Under the pieces are notes generated by a model that did not search any database, was not told the DNA's origin, and saw only the letters and a program-made list of their open reading frames with translations. The position numbers and the translations under genes are program-made. Positions 23,529 to 41,636 of a DNA stretch of 64,000 nucleotides are shown here, one piece after another (positions within the stretch are counted from its first letter, which is position 1; each line of letters starts with the position of its first letter). This stretch comes from Amoebidium appalachense (lineage: Eukaryota > Ichthyosporea): assembly GCA_963693365.1 (NCBI GenBank), contig CAVNZM010000014.1, positions 4,402,001-4,466,000 on the forward strand. The letters are read 5' to 3'.

Positions 23529-23845
23529 TACAAAGCTGTTTGCTAATCAGCCACTTTTCCGTTACCAGCTGACACGGTTACTTGAAGCGTTCATGCTCCA
23601 GTACAGTATAACCCTCTCAAAAAGTAAGGCTTCCCTAACCCTATGTATTTACAATCATCCCGGGGCCCCCGATATGGCTTTGTGAGTTTGTATATTTCTA
23701 ATTTTGGTAGCAGGTGAGGGAAGCCGCAGGAGTGTCAAATACGGCAAACTGCAATATTACTCAAACGACCAAAACAAATACAAAGATCCCAGTGGCACAC
23801 AAATTCAGCTAGCTGCACATTATACATCTAAATATAGGTGTGTGC
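21480..23845. other. Spacer downstream of the alpha-kinase gene
   Basis: No supported gene. It contains a C run at 22192-22217, a G block at 22396-22499, a C block at 22740-22790, a short CA tract at 22858-22880 and an A run at 23496-23526. No poly(A) signal could be tied to the alpha-kinase gene with confidence. Confidence 0.5.
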
Positions 23846-29790
<5,945 letters not shown>

Positions 29791-30708
29791 GCTTGGGTGG
29801 TGGGCCGATTGCAGTTTTGAGACTATGTGGTGTGGAGAGTGGCGTGGTGTTTTGCGTCTCCATGTTTTGTAGCCGGATATTTCGGGTTGAGGCGAATCGG
29901 CAGTGAGTCTAAATGATTTTGATCCAATAGGAGACAACAAGCGAAACTTCTGAACACTTTGCGATTGATCGATCTGTGTCGGAAGTTACTCGGAACTAGC
30001 CTCTTTTAGAACTTGACAACTGTGTGATCGAGGCGCGAGTGCAGAATCATGCAGCAACCTATCAGGTTGTCCATATGTTAAGATTATTCCGCACTGCTAT
30101 TATTTATGTGTGTATGAGCGACTGTATACGTAAGTTGTTCAGCTTGGAAATATTAGCTGGTGCAGGTCCTGGAAAATCCTAAGATCTGTCATATTGTCGA
30201 ATCTAAGATCTAGATCTGGCGAGATGATCTGGCGTAGATTCACAAAGGTCAATCTACCTCGCGTAGATTTTCAGACTTCCACAACAACACACGTGCAACT
30301 TCAAATGCGTAAAAAAATATTACTCACATGACACCTATGTACACACCCACGTATGCGTACGTGAAACAGCGTGATACATAGCGTCAGTCCTAGTGATAAG
30401 CAGGCTCATGCTCGTGTCCACTCGTGATCATATGTCGGTTACTGCTTGTCCAAAACGGCATCCTGCCACTAGTCACGGAATAAACATACACCTGTACATG
30501 TACACGTATACATATGTAGTAGTATTAAAGCCCAAGTGTAATTGATAACAAACGTACTCGTTCTAAATCCTAGTCGTGATTTTGTATGTGATAATGGTGT
30601 GGGTTTCGAAAAACAGCATCGTGTGTAGTCACGTTGTTGTCCCGCTGGGCATGTACCAATATATATGGGAGCTACGGGTGGGCCCTCGGCGCGCCGGCGA
30701 CACGTGCA

Positions 30709-30739
30709 TATTTACATGTACAGCCATGTCATGTAAATA
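30709..30739. other. 10-bp inverted repeat
   Basis: TATTTACATG at 30709-30718 and its exact reverse complement CATGTAAATA at 30730-30739, with an 11-nt spacer. It could be a transcription-factor dyad or a cruciform in the divergent promoter region; function is unknown. Confidence 0.5.
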
Positions 30740-31732
30740 CATAGCTGTATAACGGATTTGAAAGACCGACTTCAAAATTCACGTGCACGATATTAATGTC
30801 CTGCACATCCGCTTCGATTCAAGTCGAGTTCACATTCCCATGCCTTTGTCTTGATGGGTGTGACAACGGCCACGGCATGACACTGAAGTAACGGTCGCGT
30901 CACAAGGAAAAAATACATGTACGTACAAGTTAAGCTGCAGACTGAGTGTACATATACGCACTGTTCGTTGGCCTGGTGCATGAGTAGTAAATGGACAAGG
31001 AAGTCACACGAACACTACTACACTCATGATATCAGCGTCGAGGTTCGGCCTCTTTGAAATTTATTCACGTTCTATAGCATGAGTGCCACTAGCATATTAT
31101 AGCATCAGGAACTTAGTAAGGCTTGTATTCAACTAATGTCATGACATCAGCATCAAGGCCGCGAAGCACATTTTCAAATTACGTACTATCACTACTGTCA
31201 GCATAAAGGGTTTGTGTTGTGGTCTTGTGGATTCCCACATACACCCGAGTCACCGATATCGACGTGAACAGACACGTGTATGTACGCGTGACATTCGTGT
31301 TACTATAGGTACACTGTACTGTGTTATCAGCCATCCTGTACCTTGTGACTCTGTCTCCCACAAAAAAATGTGCAGTTTCTCGAATGTGTTCAGTGGCAAT
31401 GCACCGACACATTCATCATTCACAGTTGCAATTTTTTTTTCTTCCTGCAGATATCGCAACACCATCACCTGCTATCGTAGCAAATGAATAGTGTCTTCCT
31501 TCACGAACTTTTTGAATTTATGTCCTTAAAAACAAGTTTTCTACTGCCGCGTGACCCCTAAGGTGAGAAAGCCCACTCTGCCAGCATAGCTGCGGCAGCG
31601 GCGTCTTGGAGGACAGATATTCGTTTTTTGCAAAGTTTGAGAAGAAATACTGATGGTGGTGCTTCTCGACGTTGTGAGTGGGTAACTCTATTATGTAGTT
31701 ACGATCGATGATGTCACGGAATAATTGTGGTG

Positions 31733-31970
<238 letters not shown>

Positions 31971-32109
31971 CGTGTGTGTGTGCGCGCGTGTGTGAGTGCG
32001 TGCACGTGCTGGTGAGTGTGTACGGCCCACTGTGCACATGTGGTGCGTGTGTGAGTGCGTGTGTGAGTGCGTGTGTGCGTGTGTGAGTGCGTGTGTGCCT
32101 GTGCGTGTG

Positions 32110-32166
<57 letters not shown>

Positions 32167-32857
32167 TGGGCGTGTGCGTGTGCGTGCACATGTGTGTGCA
32201 TAATGTGTGCGTGAGATCCTCGATTCAAAACCAACCGCGTTTTCTTCCCAAAATCCGAACCCGAGCCAAACTGGTCATTGCATGTACATTATCGAGCCCA
32301 GATTTCTGCACACCCACAGCATCATCTCTTAGAGCCCTCCCCCTCTGTCGCGCCCCCCCCCCCCCCCCCCTCCCCCCCCCTCCCCCCCCCCCACACAAAA
32401 AAAAGGGAGGGGAAGACACCCGAAGTTCTCTCCCGGGGTTCCCTCTGCCCCCCTTCTCCCTTTTCCCCGAGTGCTGAAAAGTGAAAGTGGAATAGATGAC
32501 CAACGATATCTTTCCAGCCAGTCAGTTAACTAAGGGAACACGTCATTCGTCGATGGGTGAAGTTTTGTCCTTTTTGTGCTTTTCATGTTTTTGTTTGCAA
32601 CTTTAAAATCCCCTTGGTCTTTAATCATCGTATCCCACCCATATGCATGATCTATCATAAAGTTTGGATTGCCAGAAAGGGCCGTAAAGGGGGAAAAGAG
32701 GGCCAATCGTTTCTTTCATAGGAGTGCTGAGAAATAGCATTCCCCATCCAGTCCTTCCCGCATTCATTCCCGAACAGACATGGGCCAAACATACCACTGA
32801 CAAATTGTAGAACACCCGCAGAGCCACAGCCACACCCGCTGCAGCCTAAACGACAAC

Positions 32858-33580
32858 ATGTGGACCAGAAGCACTCTGTACACACCATCCACCAATAGGA
32901 ACCCTGTAAACACTGCCAGCAGCAACGATTACCCAAGCAAGATTCGTTCGCCATCCAAAGCAGAGTCCGAAAGGAGTGCGTTTCAGGATGAGTTGTCGAG
33001 GTTGTCTAGGAAGTTTACGGAATCGCTCAGCTTTTTAAAGGAATGTGTCAACAGAGCTTCGCTATTGTCGGTGTCGGAAGAGGAAACCCAAATGAAAAGG
33101 CAGAATCCAGCGACTTTTACGGCCATTCCTATGCACCAGAAAGTATATGCGACAACGTCAAGCAGCTCCCGTCTTTCGGTTTTGTCCAATCAGATCCCCG
33201 GAAAGTCACTTGTCTCCGCCGGCCAATCGACATCTCCCGACGAGATCCCCATGTACCTGGTGGTTAAAATAACCCAAAATAGCAGGGCATTGCAAAAAAA
33301 GGAAACGGCGGATTCAGGCCAAACGGATACTCACACAGGAAAAGGGGTAAGCCAGTGGCTTACCTTCGAGGAAGTGGCCGAGAGTGTCTGCGGTAAGGAT
33401 GAGAGGAAGCATCATGCGCAGCGTGATGCGGAGGGGAACCGTGGGGCCACACTGGGGTATGACTCGAGCATGTACGAAGAAAAAAAGTATTGGTGTGCTG
33501 CCTGCTGCATGCCGGTGTGTGCATGCTTGTGCACGTGTACATATGTGTGTGTCGCGAGGCTGCGCGTGCCTGCATGAGTG

Positions 33581-33678
<98 letters not shown>

Positions 33679-35115
33679 ATGTGTGTGTGGGTGTGTGTGG
33701 ATGTGTGTGTGGGTGTGTGTGTGTGTGTGGGCGGGTGGGTGGATGTGACAGTGTGTGTGTCTGTGTGCATTCACCTGTGTGTGTGTTCGGGGGTGCATTC
33801 CTGCCGGTGCTTGCGCAAGTTTGGGTGTGAATGGCCCCGGGGAATGGAAGCAGGGAAAAGAGCCGGTATGGTAGTGGGCAAATTGGTTAGAAAAAGTGGG
33901 ATGTGCATGAACGTTCATACGCCCCATTCTTCTTGTGTTCGTGCCTGGTGCTTGTGCGTGTTTGTGTGTCCTAGCTGTAGGAAAAGGGAAGGGATTGGGG
34001 AGGGGGGATGGGGGAGGGGTCAAAAGGGGGAAGGGAGACCGGGGAGGGTAATAGGAATGGTGGGGGGGGGCAGGGGCAGGGGAGGGGGAGGGGGGTGGGG
34101 GGGATGAGATGATACTATGGGAGTGATTAGAGTACTGGAATATTTCTTAGGAATACTGAAATATTTCTTAGGAACACTGGAATATTTCGTAGGAATACTG
34201 GAATGTTTCTCAGGAATACTGGAATATTTCGTAGGAATACTGGAATATTTCTTAGGAATACTGGATCGATTCTTACTTCTTGTCTGCAACGGTTACCCAG
34301 TGACTCCAGTAGTATGCGATTGGTCTCTGGCGCCCAATCATCCGAGGGTACAGTGAGTGAGAAAACTTTTGCTGCACGGGGAACCGATATGCGGCCACCA
34401 CACTATAGAACCCCCCACCCAGAGCACGGAGTCGCGCGTGACTCGGCGAGCGCACAAGCAAAGACCCCCAAAAACCAAAATGTAGAAGGGGGCGCTAAAG
34501 AATTTTGTTGGAACGATAAAAACCCGGACATAGTCAGTGGGGCCTACGAGGAGCCAACGAAAATTTCGAGCACGGTGGTCGAGAAAACCAGTAAGAGAGT
34601 TCGCTTTGCGGCTGCCAACCAAGTCAAAATGTTCCAAAAATACCTACGTGCCATGAAAGATCCCGCAGAATTCAGCGAAGATTCCACCTCCGATGAAGAT
34701 ATGGACGAGATATACCAACGAGGTAATCACACTACCACCCCCGTATGGTCGGAAATAGGGTCCCTGCCAGCCACTATGAACACTCTGTGCTGGGGCAGTC
34801 CGACCGAAAATCCGACCGACCTGCTGGCCTCCCTCCAGTCGTAAGAACCCCACACCTTTCCCTGAAACTCTCCTTCTCTGCCCTCCTCCTCCCCCTTACG
34901 TTCCCCCCCCCCCCCCCCCTCCTCCCCCCCGCCACGTACCATTATCCTTTAGACGGTTCCCCCCTTCTCTCTCTCTTTCTCTCTCTCTCTCCGCCTCCCC
35001 ACCTCTCTCTTTTTCTCTCTTTCTCGACTCCCTCCCTCCCTCCATCTCTCTCCTCTCTCTCTCTCTCTCTCTATCTCTCCCCCCTCTCCCCCCTCCCCCC
35101 CTCCCCCCCCCCCCC

Positions 35116-35170
<55 letters not shown>

Positions 35171-35910
35171 CCTCTCTCTCTCCGCCTCTCTCTCTCCCTC
35201 TCCCCCCCCCCCCCCCCCCCTCCCGTCTCTCGATCTCCCTCCCTTCCCCCCCCCCCCTCCCCCCCCCTCTCTCTCCCTCTCCCTCTCCCTCTCCCCACCC
35301 CTCCCCCCCCCCCCGTGTCTCGAGCTCCCCCCCCCCCCCCTCTCTCTCTCCCGCTCCCTCCCTTCCCCCCTCCCTCCTCCTCCCCCCTCGACCTCCCCCC
35401 CCCCCCCCCCCCTCCCCCCCCCCGGCTGCACCTCGATCCGCATTCCCTAGAAAGAGTGCAGGTTTAAGAAAGAAACAGAGGGTCCACAAGGGGGAACCAA
35501 GGAGGAGTGGGTGTTCTAAAAGATTGGGGAAAGGGGGAGGAGGGGGGGGGGGGGGGGAGGGGGGGACCCAGATAGCGGAAAAGTACCGGCTATTTCAGCA
35601 GCAGGATCTAAATTGGCTCGACCGTAAGGGTACAGGTGTGCAGTGAGGGGGAAGGTAGCCTCGCTAGGGGTCTTGCTAGGACACACGGAGATAGCAAGAT
35701 AGAATGCACACTGACGGGTATTTAAACTCAATTGTTTCCACCCAAACAAAAGGCAGCGCGCCATTGACACGGTCAAAGAAGAAATTTCTGTGAAAGTTGC
35801 GCCTCGGCCCTTCGCCGAGACCCCCACCATGCGAATTTTTAACGGTGCAATTAGTGTACCCGGGTCAAGTCACTGGGAAGAGGTCGGTCATGACGGTCGT
35901 CCCTTAGACT

Positions 35911-35969
<59 letters not shown>

Positions 35970-36187
35970 AAAAAAAAACGCAACAAAAATACATGCTTCC
36001 CCCCCCCCCCCCCCCCCTCCCCACACACACACCCTTCCGCCAACCCGAAAAAAGGAAAGAAAGAAAGGAAGAAACACAAACACACACACACACACACACC
36101 CATCCACCCACTCCCACACACACACACAATCACACGTCCGACACCGTTCAATCCCCCCCCCCCCCCCCCCCCCCCCCCCAACGAACA

Positions 36188-36247
<60 letters not shown>

Positions 36248-37183
36248 AACAGACATTCTACCGTAAATTGGATGTCCAAGGTTCTGGTTTCCCTCCCTAC
36301 CGGGGTCAAAGACACCGAGGGCTAAGCGTGTAAGTAGAATTTAGGTTTGTTGATGGTGTGTTTGGCAGGTAACGGCAAAAAAGACCCTAACTAGATTACT
36401 GCAGGTGAGCGGCAGACCTTGGCTCTTATAGGGAGCCCTAAGGTGTCCTCTTCGGGGAAAAATCGATAGAGTGGAAGATTCAAGAAGCTTTGCACTCCCT
36501 CGAGGTCGCATAGGATTATGAACCACCGTACCATTCGATTATTTCTGGTCGGTAGTTTTGTTTTTACATTTCCTTTGGGATCATTGAATAATCGACTGAT
36601 CACAAACAAAGAGGAAAAAAAATTAAAAATACTGAACACTGGACATGTTCGTGCATGCAGGTGGTACTGCGACAGCTCAAGCAGCCCGCCAGCCAATCGG
36701 ATTACGTGGAATCCATCCAGCACGCAGGCCGGGCCAATCAGCTTGCAGCAATCTTCAACTGCCTATTGGACGCCGACCGCATGGGAATCTACGTGGCATG
36801 CTGTGGGCTGCTAATGGTCGAGGAAGACTCGGACCCCTTTGGAAGTGATGATGACGACAGCGAGGGGTGCGTTTTGAAGACTATGGATTGTGCTTGGGTT
36901 GGTTTGGTTTTAAAGTGAGCAGATACTGTTTTCCAGTTGTGCCTTTTTTTTTTTTTTTTTTTTAACCTGTTGTGTCACTGAATTTGGTATGTAGCTGGTG
37001 TTTCTTGCCCGGTATGCAACTCTTCACTTTTTTTTTTTTTTTAACCATGAAAAGCAACAAGAACCCAGGTGGTAGCATGTCATGGGCTGACACACGCACC
37101 CCCACACACGCCCTCAACCACACAGCAGCACACACATGCACACAAACGCACGCCGGTCCCTCCCCCTTTCCCCCCCTCCCCCC

Positions 37184-37216
<33 letters not shown>

Positions 37217-37567
37217 CCCCAGCGGATACACACATGCACGCACAGGCGGCGCAGGCACGGACACACGCAGGCACGCACACACACACACACGTGCGGGCGC
37301 ATGCGTGCGCGCACACACACACACACACAGACACACACACACAACACACGCGCGCACACACACACACAGCAGCAGCACCCAAGTCTACCTTCTAGACCGG
37401 TTCCGCCACCCCCACGACCTCCTAGAGTACCGCTCACAGTGCATCTCCTGCCGTGGCTGGGCCCCCTTAGATGACCCCCTAGACCCTTTCATCCGCCTGA
37501 GCCACACGGCCACTAGGGGCACCACCATGCCAGTCGACATTAAGGTGAATCCACATTTTGTTTCCCT

Positions 37568-37598
<31 letters not shown>

Positions 37599-37796
37599 AA
37601 TCCCCCCATCCCCTTCCGCCCTTTTTGTACATCTTTTCAACTATAATGGAGGAAGTATACCGCATGGTAAAGCGGCGAGGAACAGAGGTTGTGAAGGTTT
37701 GGGAGCCATAAGAGAACCCCCCCCCCTCCCCCTCCCCCTCCGCCCCCGTCCCCCCCCCCCCCCCTCCCCCCCCCCCCCGAAAAAAACAAACAAAAA

Positions 37797-37834
<38 letters not shown>

Positions 37835-38997
37835 GAAAAGCACACCCACACAAGGGCATGCACGAAAGAAAGTAAACAGAAGAAAATTACGTACACTTGT
37901 GAACATTGTTACAGTCAGTGACCCATCACCATAGTAACAATCTCCTTTGCGTTTTTCTCTGCCGCATTGGGATACTGAAGAAGGATCCCCCCACCTACAG
38001 GGGGGGGGAGAAAGGAGGGGGGTGAGTGGGGGAGGGGGGGGGGGGTTCGTGTGTAGTAAAGCTCTTAAACTAATGATTCCTACAACAAATAATCCTCGAA
38101 CTATACCCCTTAGTTTCCCTTGCTAGTTCTGTTCCCACTACCTTAAGTCTATGGTAGGTGACAGGAACTCAACGAGGGACCGGTGGGGAGGGGGGGGGGG
38201 GGGGGGGGAGGGGGAGGGGAGGGGGGGGTGGGGTGGGGGGGGGGGGGGAAGGGGAACAAATGCTCGTGTGCAATGACTGGAAATTCCAACAATGCATTAA
38301 CGCTTTATAAACAGCTCAAGTAGATCAACCCAAAAAACAATAATACGATGAAGCCGTGTAACTTTAGGTAGACCTACCCTTTCTGGACATTCAAAGTCTG
38401 AAGCAATGTACTGATCCGCAGGGCGCAAAGTCTGTGGAGCACTACGTGGTGTCAGAGGTGACCGTGTTCCATTGGCCGGATATCATGCACACGGCCCCGC
38501 CAACCAACCACCCACTGACAAAACCGTCCACCAATAAGAGAGCTCCGCCCAGTCCTTCGACCAATCAGAGAATCTCAAGGCCTGTGTATATGTCACGTGA
38601 TAACCAGCCAATCACGAACCGACCCGATTCCACTCAATCGTCAGCCCGTGAAAAGGGTTACCCTGTCGAAAACGCCAAGCAACCAATCAAAAAGTCCCCA
38701 CCCGCTGACATAAAACCAATCGCCGGTGTTCTTCCATCCGCATCACCCAACAAGGTTTGTGGCTCGCAAAAGCCAACCAACCAGAAGACACATGCACACG
38801 TTCCATTGACCAATGGGAGCGCACCTGTGTCGCCAGCAGCCAATCGGAAAGCTTATGCTCAGGACGTACGTGCCCCAGCTACCAATCACAATTCAGCATG
38901 GAGCTACCGAGATGTCGCGGCCGGTGTCGGCAAGAGGAAGGCCGAGGGTGTGGAATGCAAGGAGCCTCCGTGCAAGAGAGGGTGTGCCAACAAGTGA
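32858..38997 (+). CDS. Unknown 700-residue protein with PP1-docking RVxF motif
   Basis: Six exons joined by consistent phase: 32858-33392, 34354-34840, 35753-35882, 36661-36866, 37376-37544, 38422-38997 (TGA). No domain family was recognised. Exon 1 (residues 1-178) is Ser/Thr-rich with one amphipathic helix rich in Lys, Ser and Leu. Exon 2 contains SKRVRFAA, a textbook PP1 docking site ([K/R]VxF), followed by a short helix (MFQKYLRAM) and an acidic Ser patch ([12 protein letters not shown]) that resembles a CK2 target. Exon 4 has a hydrophobic segment ([11 protein letters not shown]) followed by an acidic run. Exon 5 has a CISC pair. Exon 6 (191 residues) is low-complexity, rich in Thr, Asn, Pro and Lys, and ends in a basic, Cys-containing stretch ([12 protein letters not shown]). 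A PP1 regulatory or scaffold role is inferred only from the motif. An alternative donor exists at 33347 in exon 1, but it breaks the frame with exon 2. Confidence 0.6.
33585..33740. repeat. (GT)n microsatellite in intron 1
   Basis: GT repeat running to about 33675, then GGATGTGTGTGGGTGTG variants. It begins about 190 bp after the donor of exon 1 of the RVxF protein gene. Confidence 0.92.
34117..34265. repeat. 21-22-bp AT-rich minisatellite
   Basis: Seven tandem copies of a unit near GAATACTGGAATATTTCTTAG, ending about 90 bp before the acceptor of exon 2 of the RVxF protein gene. Its length keeps frames open, but it is intronic. Confidence 0.9.
34880..35430. repeat. (CT)n and C-run polypyrimidine block
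   Basis: About 550 nt of almost pure pyrimidine on the sense strand, made of CT, TCTCC and C runs, in intron 2 of the RVxF protein gene. Confidence 0.92.
35912..36250. repeat. C-run/A-run composites and (GAAA)n
   Basis: C run 35912-35959, A run 35960-35977, C run 36000-36019, CA repeats to 36128, C run 36151-36179, and (GAAA)n 36186-36249. All are intronic in the RVxF protein gene. Confidence 0.92.
37186..37365. repeat. C run and CA/CG-rich tract before exon 5 acceptor
   Basis: C run to 37215, then CACACACG and GCGC-containing sequence up to the acceptor at 37375 of the RVxF protein gene. Confidence 0.85.
37573..38250. repeat. C, A, CA and G tracts in intron 5
   Basis: C runs at 37570-37596 and 37719-37779, an A-rich piece and (CA)n to 37830, then G blocks at 38000-38045 and 38189-38248. 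There is no coding signal between the exons at 37544 and 38422. Confidence 0.85.
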
Positions 38998-40165
38998 TTG
39001 GTGGACGGTTGCTTTGTGTCACTATGGATAGCCATGGATCGTGACACTGGTGTAGGTTGTGTACGTGCACAGCCCTTGGGTGAGTGTGCAAACACACGAG
39101 CGCATACACTCCATTTTGAAGACATTTGTGAGCAACAGGTTTGTGTATGAGTCTGAAATGTTGGCCAAAGTGTATGTAGGTTTTCTTATTAGTCTCCCCC
39201 CCCCCCCCCCCCCCCCCCCACCACACACACACACAAACCCCCACCCACACAGTTTTTTTAATACCTTTTTTGCCTTTCTTCTACTTGCACTTAGGTGTTC
39301 TAGTCCTAACCTTCCCTTTTCTTTTTCTCTTTGTTTTGCCAGGTTGTTTGGTGCTTGAGTACATAGGTGGAGTGCATGTACAGAAGGCCGAAAATTATCA
39401 TTGTTTCCAAGTCGGAGGAGTGTTTTTCTTGATTTCGTTTAAGTGGATAGCAATTTAAACCTGCTGCGTTACACCCTCCAAAGAAGGGGGAGAATCATTA
39501 GAAAACGAAGCATATGCATGCTCCTACCATTGTGGAGTTATGGCATACATTTCTAGTATTGAAAATGTTATCATGTGGTCTTTGGTTACATACATGACTT
39601 TATTATTTACATACATTGGAATATGCCGCAGTGCTCATTTTGCACAAGCACGACGACAGGTTGATGGCAAGAAAACAAAGTATGGCGACGGTGTTCTGAG
39701 ATTGACTGCATCCCCTCACAAGAGGCATCAATAATATCGGATATGCGGGGAAAGAAGGGGGGGTTGGGGAGTGGAAGGGGGAGAGGGGAGGGGGGAGAAG
39801 AAGGTGGTCGGGGGTCTACCCCCACTCTTGGTGTGCACGTGAGTGCACAGACGTCCGCGACACACGCACACACAAACACACACACACACACGCACACACA
39901 TGCACGCACACCCGCACAACCGCACACCCACACACCCGCACACACACACACACCCGCACACACACACACACAAGCGCGCACACACACACCGTGTGCACAC
40001 ACATACTCACACACCATTGGGCTTGTGGACCTTGTGGGATGGGAGGACTCCTTGTTCCTTACAATGCACTTTACAACGATGTTGGAGCTGCAGCAACTGG
40101 TCCCCACCATACACACTGACTGTGCCCTAACTGAATTTAACCATGACATCACCACCTCATCCCCC

Positions 40166-40200
<35 letters not shown>

Positions 40201-40851
40201 TTCCCCCTCAGCAACTTCATCTAAAGGCCATTTGGCAGCATAGCTTTCACAGTGAATGTTGACATATATCGTGTCTCTCGTTAACTTGGAAAGCTGACTG
40301 CATGCTATACGGTTCAAAAATGAACGAATCATGTTACCGATTCGAAAACCACGCCGTGCATAAACCACTTCTTAACAGCAAGTGCACAGATAAGCATGGA
40401 CACGCTCCTACCGGATCCGGATCATTCACAGACTAATGGCAGGGATCTGTGCACACAAGCCAGTGATGCACAAAAAACACTGTTGACACAATACTCCTCA
40501 CACAAATTCCAACCATTACCTAAGAGCTCTACCTATCTGGATCTGGAAAACATGGATTACCCTGAGTATTGAAGGAATTGATGTCCACCACGCTCATGTG
40601 CATGGGCCTACTGTATACATGCCGGAGCATGAGCAGCCACACACAATTAATTACTTTATGCAAAAAGAGGCATACACGCACACACACACACACACGCACG
40701 GGACACAAACAAACGGCATCCCCAGGAGGCATCGTCACATGCACGTGACAGCACGCCCATGGCCCAACTAAAGCTTCAATCTAATTATATGTTCGCAACG
40801 AGGTGATCACCTGAGCCTCGCCTCTCAGTAGCAAATCTATGGCACATGGAC
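38998..40851. other. Spacer between RVxF gene and LINE
   Basis: No supported gene. It contains a C run at 39197-39220, a CA/CGCA tract at 39860-39995 and a C run at 40169-40198. Short open frames (for example 39540-39734) have no recognisable features. Confidence 0.5.
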
Positions 40852-41225
40852 CACTTCACTATGCTGTAATAGAGATCTCTGGGCATGCACGCACGCTTAC
40901 TAACGTTCCCATTTTAAACGTGCAAGGCGTTTATACAAAGAAAAGCAAGGCGTTTATACAAAGAAAACAAAAAGATTTGATAAGCACAACTGAGCTTTCA
41001 TGATCGATGATCAACTGTGCCAGGGCCAGGAAACTCGATTACGACACTTCATTATGCTGTAATAGAGATCTCTGGGCATGCACGCACGCTTACTAACGTG
41101 CCCATTTTAAACATGCAAGGCGTTTATACAAAGAAAAGCAAGGCGTTTATATAAAGAAAACAAAAAGATTTGATAAGCACAACTGAGCTTTCATGATCGA
41201 TGATCAGCCAGGAAACTCGATTACG
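40852..41225 (+). repeat. Two tandem copies of a ~190-bp unit upstream of the LINE
   Basis: Copy 1 spans about 40852-41043 and copy 2 about 41044-41225, nearly identical apart from a few substitutions and an 8-bp deletion near the end (CTGTGCCA missing in copy 2). Each copy contains an internal repeat of GCAAGGCGTTTATACAAAG. Tandem monomers of this kind in front of a LINE may act as its 5' UTR promoter, which is inference from other LINE families. Confidence 0.75.
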
Positions 41226-41408
41226 AATAGATCTATTCATGATTGTCCGATGTGTGAGCTAGCAACCAATAAAACCAAAATTGCAACCTACCTCTGAAGG
41301 TTGGTGTCCTAAGTTCACAGTAATGGAGGTAGAAGCAGTGCTCGAAAAAATATACGCATCGCACGTTGTCACCTCAGCCTTGAAATTTTGTTGAGCCACT
41401 GCTGCAGG

Positions 41409-41532
41409 TTCAAAGCACATCGATTCAGTCGCACATCGATTCAGTCGCACATCGATTCAGTCGCACACATCGATTCAGTCGCACACATCGATTCAGTCGC
41501 ACACATCGATTCAGTCGCACACATCGATTCAA
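41409..41532 (+). repeat. Short tandem repeat (ACATCGATTCAGTCGCAC) in LINE leader
   Basis: Seven copies of a 16- to 18-bp unit containing ATCGATTCAGTCG, directly upstream of LINE ORF1. The first copies are 16 bp and later ones 18 bp, by gain of an extra CA. Confidence 0.85.
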
Positions 41533-41636
41533 ATGTCGCTCTTTATTATCTGCTAATAAATAGTATCCTTCGCGCATCCACCCCTAAACCAGGCCATCCG
41601 TGGCCCTAAGGGCCGGGGAACACCCCCATCCATGTC

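Noticed and set aside
29791-29940. Upstream extension of the alpha-kinase start to 29940
   Set aside because: The frame is open but the first codon is TTG; the first ATG is at 29790 and is used instead.
34745-35467. 240-residue Pro/Ser/Leu-rich open frame
   Set aside because: It overlaps the end of a supported exon and then follows a CT/C tract; it is a polypyrimidine artefact.
41409-41532. Short regularly spaced repeats that might suggest a CRISPR array
   Set aside because: Units are directly adjacent with no unique spacers, the context is eukaryotic, and they sit in a LINE leader.
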